Source of the DNA: Cryptomeria japonica
Lineage: Eukaryota; Streptophyta; Pinopsida; Cupressales; Cupressaceae
NCBI RefSeq assembly: GCF_030272615.1
Contig: NC_081415.1
Coordinates: 193,548,695-193,612,694, forward strand
Length of the DNA stretch: 64,000 nt
Direction: 5' to 3'
Shown piece after piece: positions 34,101 through 42,047 of the stretch. The position numbers were made by a program, and so were the translations under genes. The notes beneath the pieces were generated by a model. The model searched no databases. It saw only the letters and a list, made by a program, of their open reading frames with translations, and was not told the DNA's origin. How positions within the stretch are numbered: the stretch's first letter is position 1; the number at the start of each line of letters is the position of its first letter.

Positions 34101-34997
34101 TTGCTCCAAATTTCTCTTAGGTGGAGATTGACTTCTTGAAGCATACCCCATGTTTGAAGCACTAATTGTAGGAGGAGCATATTGCATGTATGGATGATAT
34201 TGATCATACACATGTTCATATGGAGGAGGTCTATATTGATGCAGCATATATGGAGCACTTGGTATAGCTTCATGTTGAGGAACCCCATATCTATTTTGTG
34301 CATGTATACCATATTCTACAGGCATGTCATGTTCTATTGTGTTTCCCCCAAATTTGACACGGGGTTTCCTTGTGTCCAAATTTTGAGCATGCCTTTGAGT
34401 ATCCACTTGTTTTGGTTGATCCATAGCTTTAGCATATCTATCTGCATAAGACTTCCATAATGGTCTTCGAAGGTAAGTATCATACGTTTGAGCATGTGTA
34501 TGTGGGACCTCTGGTTTTTGAAGCAAAGCTGATGGTGAGTCAGGTACCATATGTGGTCCTCTATTTCCTCCACTATTAGGTCTCCTTTGATCCATGTTGG
34601 AGTGAGTTTGTTGCAAAGGTCGATTTTCCATAATTTGAGACATGTCAAAATCATGTGGTATCTTGGCTCCACTTTGTGCCATCATGTGTAAAAAGTATTG
34701 TCTATCCCTCCTCATTATTTCTTCAACCAATCTATTGAAATGGGGATTCATAATGGATTCTTCTACATCTGCTGAATGTACTGAAAAGTTGTCCACATTG
34801 TCATTGTGTGTAGCATTGTTGTTTGTAGTGTCTGCGTTTTCCACATTTGGAATGTTTCTATAAACATCCATGTCAGGAAATGTAGTGTGCTCAGGATTGA
34901 AAAATAAATCGTTATCATACTCATAAGAACTCATGTTTGTAGATTCTTGAGCCTCTTTAGCTTTTCTCCTAGATTTTTGAAGACGGGTTTCAACCAT
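31131..34997 (-). CDS. Gag-protease polyprotein, 1,288 aa
   Basis: Open over 3.9 kb. Order: an Asn/His-rich N-terminus (MVETRLQKSRRKAKEAQEST), and a retrotransposon gag domain from about residue 340 (FDKYRGKGDPKAHIRQFFTA, MEWFSQLPPGIKSWGDLAEA, CNTKQKEGESFASFLQRWRN). A single zinc-knuckle variant CEFHKRKGHKIGNCHRL lies near residue 609. An aspartic protease has active site LIDGGAGLNICTL (about residue 851) and a YNILLGRPWIHEMREVPSTY segment. A Ser/Lys-rich tail of about 300 residues follows, with no RT. A fragment near the end (DTSWTFNGASS) recalls the start of RNase H in plant Ty3 pol. The frame leads through one TAA into the integrase tail, so a central pol deletion within one polyprotein is the simplest reading. 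It could supply Gag and protease but not copy itself. Confidence 0.85.
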   Translation of the reverse strand: MVETRLQKSRRKAKEAQESTNMSSYEYDNDLFFNPEHTTFPDMDVYRNIPNVENADTTNNNATHNDNVDNFSVHSADVEESIMNPHFNRLVEEIMRRDRQYFLHMMAQSGAKIPHDFDMSQIMENRPLQQTHSNMDQRRPNSGGNRGPHMVPDSPSALLQKPEVPHTHAQTYDTYLRRPLWKSYADRYAKAMDQPKQVDTQRHAQNLDTRKPRVKFGGNTIEHDMPVEYGIHAQNRYGVPQHEAIPSAPYMLHQYRPPPYEHVYDQYHPYMQYAPPTISASNMGYASRSQSPPKRNLEQQIRDLQKKMEDINTPKPTYTMRDICPYPFDKSIPMPPFPGHFATPKFDKYRGKGDPKAHIRQFFTACIEVAVEETYLMRLFPQSLGNQAMEWFSQLPPGIKSWGDLAEAFIQHFSYNIETDISITTLCNTKQKEGESFASFLQRWRNLASRCSCEIPHKQMVEMFTQNVNKYIGYDLRKSCLSIFKDVIEKGLATEKVLIEQGVIKIFKENKDDFKGKDKPRFWNKNKNTVNDGVVDANTVRPKFIFLGSSSTNNQVNTQTTSRPRRKYTPLGEPLESVFKKLVANKVITVPDFPPYEPKVKPNWWNDDEYCEFHKRKGHKIGNCHRLKNIVQDLIDRGDIEIEGHSSNQEHEMFKEPFPKHDKGKAKVTDDQANYTRAPYNYDSTINHISMDNHISTITIKNKNPENPPQRPKIVLRGVGSSSEHTSECHVTTCRGKITLPGASTKNTSSSSTKPKYDLVEQLGKTPALISILELLRISPAHKAILDKILRDTAVPTDLNVDQFQAMVGYLSIPHSLTFTEVDDASVSQPHNAPLHIEAFIHKHRIKRVLIDGGAGLNICTLSTIKQLGYSDKAVNSTNKITIKAYDDEERSSKGTVTLPLRVGPITKDVVCQVLDLDLTYNILLGRPWIHEMREVPSTYHQCIKFPHNGVEVTVKADPNPFIYCNNLQPLSEITIPVNREAIPSSAYVDPESLKASTSKQTELKEKLKIKDMGCGEYIFHVDQLPLSPKVFSQQEQPTSNLQCQGIGCEPPSVVATKSECKSPLAVQASLDINSRKSGSNEESIECIANPLENSHSLTISSTSSISTPLPYLDQQESQKPLLIGDQKSSFEKKNLKVNNKKKSFSPNQNQNLLDSAKIKVKDKNPMKQKEQELISPNIKITRGKSSKISSQKEYLLVLSLHHAILLSLFFAIISLHSSSTCSTHPFPSGDTSWTFNGASSKDFVVKDAQTSLSDTHKGLCSPHTSNSISIPLSRKTVTRATHHSFKE

Positions 34998-36589
34998 GAA
35001 CTAGGTATTTGACCAAGATGTGAGAGACTAGATGAAAAATGGAAAGAGTATGGAAGACCAAGAGTTGTATGGAGTGTAAATGAATCTGAGGTGTACTTGC
35101 AATGTCCAAAATGTAAGACCAAGTATGTATGTAGTAGAGTAGGTGTGACTTCCAAAGAGAGGATAGTTTCTCTTGATGAGGTAAGTTGACCTTGACTCTA
35201 AGTAAGACCAAATGAGACCCAAAGGTAAGAAACCTTGATGAGGGACCACTTAGCAAAGTGTAGTTGTATGTAGTGTGTTGACAAAGTATGATGAGGACAA
35301 GCAAGTGACCTTTTGACTCAAGTTTAGACAAGTGTGAATGTAAAATGAGATGTGAAGCAATGATGGACTATGTGAGACCCAAAGACAGGTTGAATGCTAG
35401 ATGAAACCTAAAGAAACAACCTAGGAAGCTCAAGTATTCCGAAACTGATTTCTTTTGTTTGCTGGACTGTAAAATTTTTCCAATTTGTGAAGTTGTGACC
35501 AAATCTGAATGTTTGACTATTTTTCGTGACAAGAGGACACAATGTTGATGAGGACTCAATGTTTGCAAGTGTTTAGACTCAAAATGACTCCAAGAAAAGT
35601 GTGTTGTTTGATGTAAAGTTGTTTTGCATACACTTGAAGACACAAAAGACACAATATTTTGTTGTTTGGTCTTGAATGTTTTGAATGTTTAAAATAAGTC
35701 AAGCACAATTCTTATGGCTAGCCAATACAATAGTTGTTGATCCCACATGGGGTTTTACCCCCGAGGCTACGCTATTTAGAGCGGATACTTAGATGCTTGA
35801 CCTCATTGGCTCCACCCTCGACACTCACTTCTCGGGTCATCCAAGCATTAGTCCCCATGAAAACTCCCCATGGCAAACTTTGTATCTCTACTAAGAACCG
35901 TATGTGTGTGGGCCGCTACCAGAGGTCCGACCTCTTGCCCCAACAACTAAAAGGATTTGGGCTTCTAAAACAAAAAGGTGCTAGTAAGGGCATCCGCTCG
36001 TGTGGCCATACATCCGACACTTTCAGCTCTGTAAATACAGAAGGCTCCCAACGAGTAGGGGTTATGCCTTACAAATGATCAAATAAATTTGATCAAATGG
36101 GTTTATGGGGAGACATAGTGTCGGTATGAACTAATCAGCACACATTATTCATAGTTTTCACCATGAATACATTTGATTATAGTGGTTCGGATGAGGTGGG
36201 TTTTCCTCGCTACCACTTGGGTCATTCTCTTCTCACTAGTAGTCCTAATGACCACACAGGAAGACAGGCCCTCTAAAGATTAAACAAAAAAAGCCTATTG
36301 CTCAAGACACAAAAGACAATGATTCAATTTTAGTGCACCAATTGAAGTGTTTGCTAGTCTATAAAAATAAGGCACACAATAAAAATCCCAAAACCCTTGC
36401 CAAGGACCTGCAACAAAGATTTATTAGTAGTTTGGATTGTTTCAAATGATCACCCCTTCCTGCAAGCATACAAGTTAGGTAAATTTTAGATCCAAAAGAC
36501 TTTGTGAAATAGGGGCCTCCAACAATGCGTTTTGTTGACCAATTCAAAGACACGATTCATCATAAAAAAAGACCACCTATAAAATTTTA
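34998..36589 (-). other. Long leader of the young Ty3 element, 5' UTR part
   Basis: Non-coding sequence between primer site and gag. The section 35730-36080 is less AT-rich than its surroundings (CCCCCGAGGCTACGC, GGTCCGACCTCTTGCC) and may be a structured packaging or dimerisation leader. That is inference from position only. Confidence 0.5.
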
Positions 36590-37450
36590 AGAGATTTTCA
36601 GAAATGTAAGAAAATCCAAAAAATTTGCTAATTTGCTCCAAAAATTAATTTTTTATGAAAAATCATAAAAAATTTATATAAAATGCAAAATCCATCCAAA
36701 AAATATAAATTTTTTATTGGAGAGTCTTTATGGTCTTCCAAACTTGCACAAAAAATTTTCTGCAACAAATCCAAACAGTTTGTGAGAGATGAGTAAAATA
36801 ATGCAAAACCCTAATTTTCAAAGATCTAATTTTGGAAGAATAATTTTGCATCAAATTTAAAATAAAAAATAACAGATCCTATGTATAATTCTGAGAGATT
36901 TCCAAAAATGTAATAAAATCTAAAAAATTTGCTAATTTTCTCTCAAAATTAATTTTTTATGAAAAATCATAAAAAATTCATATAAAATGAAAAATCGATC
37001 CAAAAAATCTGAAATTTCTATTAAATCTTTCTGATACTTTTTCTGACCTTCAAAAAAAATTTTATGTCAAAATTCAAATCCCTTTGTGAGATCTGATCAA
37101 AATAAAGAAAAACCCTAATTTTTAAAGATCCGATTTTTAGGGAAATATTTTGCATCAAAATTAAATTCACAAAGAACATATTCTATGTATAATTATGAGA
37201 GATTTCCAAAAATGTAAGAAAATTTAAAAAATTCTCTCATTTTCTCTCAAAATTAATTTTTTATAAAAAATCATAAAAAATTCCTAGAAAATAAAAATGT
37301 GCTCCAAAAATTCTGAATTTTGGATTGAGAGCTCCTGATACTTTCTTCAACCTGCAAAAAAAATTTGTGCAAAATTTATTAGCCGTTTGTGAGATATGAT
37401 TGAATCTCTCCAAGATCTTGATTTTGTGTCCAAAACCCTAGCTGCACAAG
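36590..37450. repeat. Three tandem units of about 300 bp in the leader
   Basis: Units begin at about 36590, 36892 and 37196 with GAGA(G)ATTTCCAAAAATGTAA. Each passes through AAAATTAATTTTTTATGAAA, AATCATAAAAAATTCATA, a TTTGTGAGA segment and AACCCTA. Identity is roughly 75-80% by eye. Confidence 0.85.
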
Positions 37451-37532
37451 GTTATTCTCCAAATTGTTTTACAAAATAGCAATATAGGGTTAGAAAAACA
37501 TGCAAAAAAACATAGATTTAAGAAAAATCCAT

Positions 37533-37550
37533 GTCCCACGGGGTGTGCCA
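37533..37550 (-). promoter_or_regulatory. Candidate primer binding site
   Basis: On the minus strand, TGGCACACCCCGTGGGAC starts 3 nt after the 5' LTR. The TGG start matches a tRNA CCA end. The tRNA was not identified. Confidence 0.6.
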
Positions 37551-37553
37551 AAA

Positions 37554-38303
37554 TGTTTATGGTGAAAATGGATAACAATAATAACAATATTGAAAGGCTA
37601 AATGAATTCAACCACAAAACCCTAGCCTAACAATCAACAAAGATCCATCATAACATATGAAGATTACCTAAGACAATGCAAATCACATGAAATCACAAAG
37701 ATTATACCATCACATGTCCAATAGGGTTTTGATCTCCATTCTTCCTATCTCCATTGATCTTGCTTGATATATATTTGCTCTCAGATTTTATGTGCACAAG
37801 AGCTCAACAAAGAACGGAATGTGGTTGTAAGTAGGATCGTAATGTAGTCAAGTCCTCCAAATTGTCGATTAGGTCATTAGGGTGATTGATTAGGGTTTGA
37901 TAATGAAGGAAGCATCTCCTTAAATAGAAGACACAATATGAAATGGAGGGATAAGATTGAGAGGTGTAAAAATGAGGTCGGCTAGGATTAAAGGGTAGGT
38001 AAAAGAAATAATAAAATAATGAAAGGGGTAGGTAGTGTATGAATTAAGAGATGAATGACATGTGTCATAGGTAGAAAAGGTTAATGAATTAATTAAATAA
38101 ATAAAGATTTATTTAATTAATAGAAGAAGTAGGATAATTTAAATAAATAAATGTATTTATTTAAATGAGAAATAAGGCTAGAAGAGGATAAATGAATTAA
38201 TTAAATAAATAAGGATTTATTTAATTAATAGAAGAATTAGGCTTAGATAATTAAATAAATAAAATATTTATTTAATTAGACATGACAATTTTGGGTGTCT
38301 ACA
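37554..38303 (-). repeat. 5' LTR of the young Ty3 element
   Basis: 750 bp. It differs from 26889-27638 at about seven positions, for example TGTTTATGG versus TGTATATGG and GGTTGTAAG versus GGTTGCAAG. Confidence 0.95.
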
Positions 38304-38690
38304 GTTACGTTCTGTCCAACAAATCATTTCCAAATAGAGGAGGAAGCCTTCATGCCCAGGAATAGAGATAATGGAAAGAGGAGCTCGAGCCTTCATGCCC
38401 ATGATTAGGGAAAGTGGAAACAAGAGCTTTAGGGTAAATGTAATATGTTGGAGAGGGGTTGCAACTTCCATGTCGTCACAAAGATGACTAGCCATCCTAT
38501 GGCAGAGTAGAAGCAAAGGATGCTTGGCCTTTCTTGACAAGAAAAGTCTTTCACACTCCCTCTGGCAATCCTTCTCACTTTCACAACCCCTCTGAGAATA
38601 AACAAACTCACATAGAAGAAAACAAAAAAACACCCATCCGGTATCACAGAGCACACAACAACTCCATGAACGATCTTGCTCAAATATCAT
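38304..38690 (-). other. Possible 5' part of an ORF split by the Ty3 insertion
   Basis: The minus-strand frame from MIFEQDRSWSCCVLCDTGWV reads to SIISIPGHEGFLLYLEMICW and enters the LTR. Removing the element continues it at 26888 for about 24 codons. It has a hydrophobic N-terminal stretch. No family recognised. Confidence 0.3.
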
Positions 38691-39160
38691 CTTCCTTTCT
38701 GAAAAACCACTCTCAGAAAATGAAAAAGGTTTCTTTTCTGAGTTTCTCTTCTACCAATTAAGTCACCACTCCATTGTATTTATAAAATTTTCACACTTTA
38801 TTTGGTGATGCTCATTCACGTGAAAAATCATCATTTTGGTATTTTTCAACATGACTGTAGACTTTAGAAGTCATGCCTATGAAATCCACTGCATCCTGCT
38901 AAGGCTCATCTATTGTGAATGATTTTGTTCTGATTTTATTCCTCCTTGATTGGACAAATTCTGCTTCAGAATCCCTAACAACAAGCAACCTGAGCTCTTA
39001 TTTCTCAGAGAAATCTGTGATCTCCCATCTCTAACTCAGAAGATCTAAATCCTTTTATGCCTCTGAAACTGTCATCCTCGCTTGTCTAATCAACCACGAC
39101 TCAAGAGAAACCTTCAAACTAGTCCCTCTGGAACAAGTCAGCATCCAAGCCTTAAAATTT
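38691..39160. other. AT-rich flank, no gene
   Basis: No supported feature was seen. Confidence 0.5.
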
Positions 39161-39840
39161 TTAGGTTGCGAGCTAGCGACTAGAAGTTTGTGGTTAAGGT
39201 TTATGGTTATCACCAGCTCGCAAGGCAAAATGTCTGAAGACGTGATCAAACCGCGAGATGGTGACAAGTTGGTTTGGGTTTACATCGCGAGGTCTCTAGC
39301 TTTTTGGGTGTTAGCATTTTTTGTTATTGAGCTGGAGACTGTTAGTGAAATTGCTTTGGTCATGAGGTCTTGAGTTGGTCTGATGTCATACATTATATCC
39401 ATGAGAGTTAGCGAGTAACTCATTTCATACAGTTGTCGCTAGCTCTCATGTTTGTTTAATGTTAGCATTTTTAGGTCACGAGCTAGTGACTAGATAGTTT
39501 GTGGTTAGGTTTAATTGTTATCGCTAGCTCGCGAAGTTAAATGTCTGAAGACCCGATCAAGCCGCGAGCTTGTGAGTGAAGTGCTAGCGGTTAAGAGATA
39601 AACAGTTTTATGTTGGCGAGTACACGACAAGGGTTAACGTTACCACTATCTCCAAGTCGCTATGGTGACGAGGACTTAACATTTGTGGTCGAGAATTGGT
39701 GAGTGCCAGTTCAGTTTCCCTCAGTTGCTAGATCTCGAGGTTACGAAGGCTTAGCATTTTCCACTTTGCGAGTTGGAGATAGAGAGAGTCATAAGGGCTA
39801 GTCACTAGGTCGCAATATTTTCTAATGGGCAGTCTTCCAG
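39161..39840. repeat. Second GCGAG/CTCGC-rich tract
   Basis: GGTTGCGAGCTAGCGACTAG at 39165 recurs diverged at about 39473, giving a period near 310 bp, each followed by TTATCGCTAGCTCGC-like and AATGTCTGAAGAC words. The segment 39264-39430 is a direct-orientation match to 20141-20310 (GTGTTAGCATTTT, GTGAAATTGCTTTGGTCA, GAGAGTTAGCGAGTAA). Confidence 0.8.
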
Positions 39841-39879
39841 GCAGAGAGTTGACGACTGTGTGCCACGTTTTTTAATAAC

Positions 39880-40283
39880 TTAAAGTTAATATCTTGAAAT
39901 CACCAATATTTTTTTTTATGGTTTGAAAATAGCTTGAAATTGCCAATATTTTATTTTTATGGTTTGAAAATAGGTTGAAATCACCAATATTTTTTTTTAA
40001 TAGTTTGAAAATAGGTTGAAATCGCTAATGCAAATATTTTTCTAGTTTTAAAAACATTACAATTCGCCCATGCAAATATTTTTTAGGTTTTAAAAACATT
40101 ACAATTCGCTAGGATTTTTCACAAACTTTAATCGATCATGGCTAATTCGCCAATGGAGATTATTATTTTTCTCCGTAAACCGCAAAAATTTGCCAGGAAA
40201 ATTAAAAATTTCCTTGGAATTATACAACTTTCACCAGGTTTTTACACCTTGTCCAAGGGAGGGTTTCTTAAAGTTTTTCATGA
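39880..40283. repeat. Right arm of the hAT-like element
   Basis: Three to four units of about 43 bp, GAAATCACCAATATTTTTTT with GGTTTGAAAATAG, pass into two ACAATTCGCC(C)ATGC/TAGG units. AATTCGCCAATGG and AATTTGCCAGG follow. It ends GTTTTTCATG before the TTTGGGGT duplication. Confidence 0.65.
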
Positions 40284-40347
40284 TTTGGGGTCTTATCCGA
40301 ATCTCTTTGGTGTGTGGTCAACCTTCCTGCTGATCCGCACTTCTTGG
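40284..40347 (+). repeat. N1 3' LTR, fragment 2 of 4
   Basis: TTTGGGGTCTTATCCGAATC through CCGCACTTCTTGG matches 13084-13147 of the 5' LTR. The final CTTGG (40343-40347) is the left copia target duplication. Confidence 0.88.
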
Positions 40348-40758
40348 TGTTAGAGTAATTGGGTCTTTACTTGATTAATTAAACATTATTTGTTTAATTC
40401 TTTAAGTTCCCAATTATCTTTTTACACTTACGCTAACATTAGGTACATATTAATTAATTTTTTTATTAATTATTATGTGCAAGCCTAGGGTTTTCCCTTT
40501 TTAGGGTTTCTTGACCCAGTAGAGGTTATTTTTTTTCTTTTCAGTGTATTATCTTTTCACAATACTTTTTTGGTGAATTGGAGCTCTCATCTTTTGAGAA
40601 TAGTTTTCCTGTGTTTTGTGTGTTCTTCAGATTATTGCTTCATTGCTTTTCCTTGTAACAGGTTATTCAGTTTGCAGAAGATCTTTTCCTTGTAACAGGT
40701 TATTTAGTTTGCAGAAGATCTTCAGGCTACTATGGGGTTGTATTTCTCAACTTCTATA
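40348..40758 (+). repeat. 5' LTR of the copia element (411 bp)
   Basis: Longer than the 3' LTR because of a 37-bp tandem duplication at 40651-40724 (CCTTGTAACAGGTTATTCAG with TTTGCAGAAGATCTTTT). The 3' LTR has one copy. Confidence 0.93.
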
Positions 40759-40770
40759 TGGTATCAGAGC
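40759..40770 (+). promoter_or_regulatory. Primer binding site (tRNA-Met)
   Basis: TGGTATCAGAGC starts directly at the LTR boundary, the standard plant copia primer site. Confidence 0.93.
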
Positions 40771-42047
40771 TCAAATCTGCAGCTACCTATTCCTATTTTT
40801 TGAGAATTTTGCATTTGAAGCAGATTTGGGGTTTCAGGCATTTTTTGTGTGCTTAGGGTTAAGGTTTTTTTTTTTTTTTTTGAGCACTTTGGGCCTAAAC
40901 GGACCTCACCATCGTGCTCAAAAGGCTCCAAAACCCCTATAGTCATATAAAACTTGTCCATTTTTGACTCTTGAGCATCTGGGTGATTTTTTTCTCCCCA
41001 CCAAGCTCTATAGCTCTAGCACGCAAATTGAGAAAAAAATTCAATTTTTTTTTTTGCCTTTTTACAGCATGCAGGTCAGATTTTGTTTTTATTTTTTTAA
41101 AAAATCGCAAAAATAAAATCATAAAAATCACAGAGCAAAAAAAAAAGGGAAGGCGAAAAGTTTGTTTTAAATTTTTTTAGGGCATCCGACCTGACTGTCC
41201 GGCGCCATACGACACCTGCAAGCCAGTCAGACCGGCCCCACAGGCCCTGTCAGCCCTCCGGCCACCTTGGCCTCATTGGTTGCAGACTCCGACGACCACG
41301 CCTCCGGCTCTGGCAGCCCCTGTCGGCCTCCGGCCCAGCATCGCCACCACCTTCGCTTAGCCCAGGGATGCTCCACCTCCGCTCAGCTGCCCCCTCCACC
41401 CGGCTAGTGCTCCGCTCAGCTCGAGCTGCACCACATCCGCCCGGCCAGCGCTCCGCTCAGCTCGAGCTGCACCACGTCCGCCCGGACCACCACTAGCGCC
41501 TCCTCTCTAGTCTTTTTGAGAGGGGATTGGTTTTTTGGGCCTAGATTGTGCATCCGGAGTCAGATTTTGGCGAACGAATAGGCATTGGAAAGGTGATTCC
41601 AAGCCATACCTCGTGGTGGTGGATTTTTTTCCTGAATCTTCTGTTTGACTATATTTTTTACCAGTCAAAGTTGGGCTTCCTTTTTGCACTTCCGGGGCCG
41701 TAGAATGGGCAAACGAACTTCGTTTTTCAAAAATGAATAGGCGTTGGAAAGCTCTCAGCATGCTTTATTCAAATTTGTGATCTTTTTTCTTAGAATTTTC
41801 ATCATGTACATGAGATATTAGTTTGAAGGTATTTTGCTTATGCACTACTTCTCATTACTATGTATTAGGGTTTGGGTTTCTCTATTGTGGGGGGTGTTTT
41901 TTTCTCGCTTTTTGTCATCTATATCAGAAATCAAGAAAACATAAACTCTCAAAACAAACAAACCCTTCTGCATCTTCTATCTATTCTAAAAGATCACATA
42001 ATAAAAACAACCAACAAGCAGGTGTAGGTGCAGAATTTTTTTTTCTC
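40771..42047 (+). other. Copia leader with GC-rich island
   Basis: The leader is AT- and T-run-rich except for 41180-41515, which is strongly GC-rich and contains GCTCAGCTCGAGCTGCACCA twice within a unit of about 53 bp (CATCCGCCCGGCCAGCGCTCC). GAATAGGC(A/G)TTGGAAAG occurs at about 41576 and 41738. No protein was recognised. Confidence 0.6.

Larger units (their letters stand above)
26889..38303 (-). mobile_element. Young non-autonomous Ty3/gypsy element (11.4 kb)
   Basis: Two 750-bp LTRs (26889-27638 and 37554-38303) begin TGTAGACACCC and end ACCATA(T/A)ACA on the minus strand, flanked by GTTAC (26884-26888 and 38304-38308). Counting by eye gives about seven mismatches between the LTRs, roughly 99% identity, implying recent insertion. 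Minus-strand order: primer site, long repeated leader, gag-protease ORF, a remnant of the integrase C-terminus, an antisense PMD fragment, polypurine tract. RT, RNase H and the integrase core are missing, so it must have been moved by another element's enzymes. The antisense PMD ORF and large leader resemble Tat/Ogre-type Ty3 elements (inference). Confidence 0.92.
16003..40283 (+). mobile_element. hAT-like composite insertion in the N1 LTR
   Basis: The LTR sequence is interrupted with TTTGGGGT duplicated (15995-16002 and 40284-40291), an 8-bp duplication as in hAT elements (9 bp, ATTTGGGGT, cannot be excluded). A hAT transposase relic lies at 16764-19588. Both arms carry copies of AATT(C/T)GCCAA or its variants: TATTCGCCAAT, AATTTGCCAATGG and CAATTTGCCAAAA on the left; AAATCACCAATATTT, TAATTCGCCAATGG and AATTTGCCAGG on the right. 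These look like hAT subterminal transposase-binding repeats. Clear terminal inverted repeats were not found (left TAGAGAGTTTTTTAG, right GTTTTTCATG), so single-event insertion is likely but not proven. The young Ty3 element at 26889-38303 is a later insertion within it. Confidence 0.6.

Noticed and set aside
34064-34672. Met-rich minus-strand and plus-strand frames inside the gag ORF
   Set aside because: They are alternate-frame shadows of the low-complexity His/Tyr/Met-coding part of the gag-protease ORF.
16003-40283. Perfect terminal inverted repeats of the hAT-like element
   Set aside because: I compared TAGAGAGTTTTTTAGTGG with the reverse complement of the right end (CATGAAAAACTTTAAG) and found no convincing match, so no TIR is claimed.
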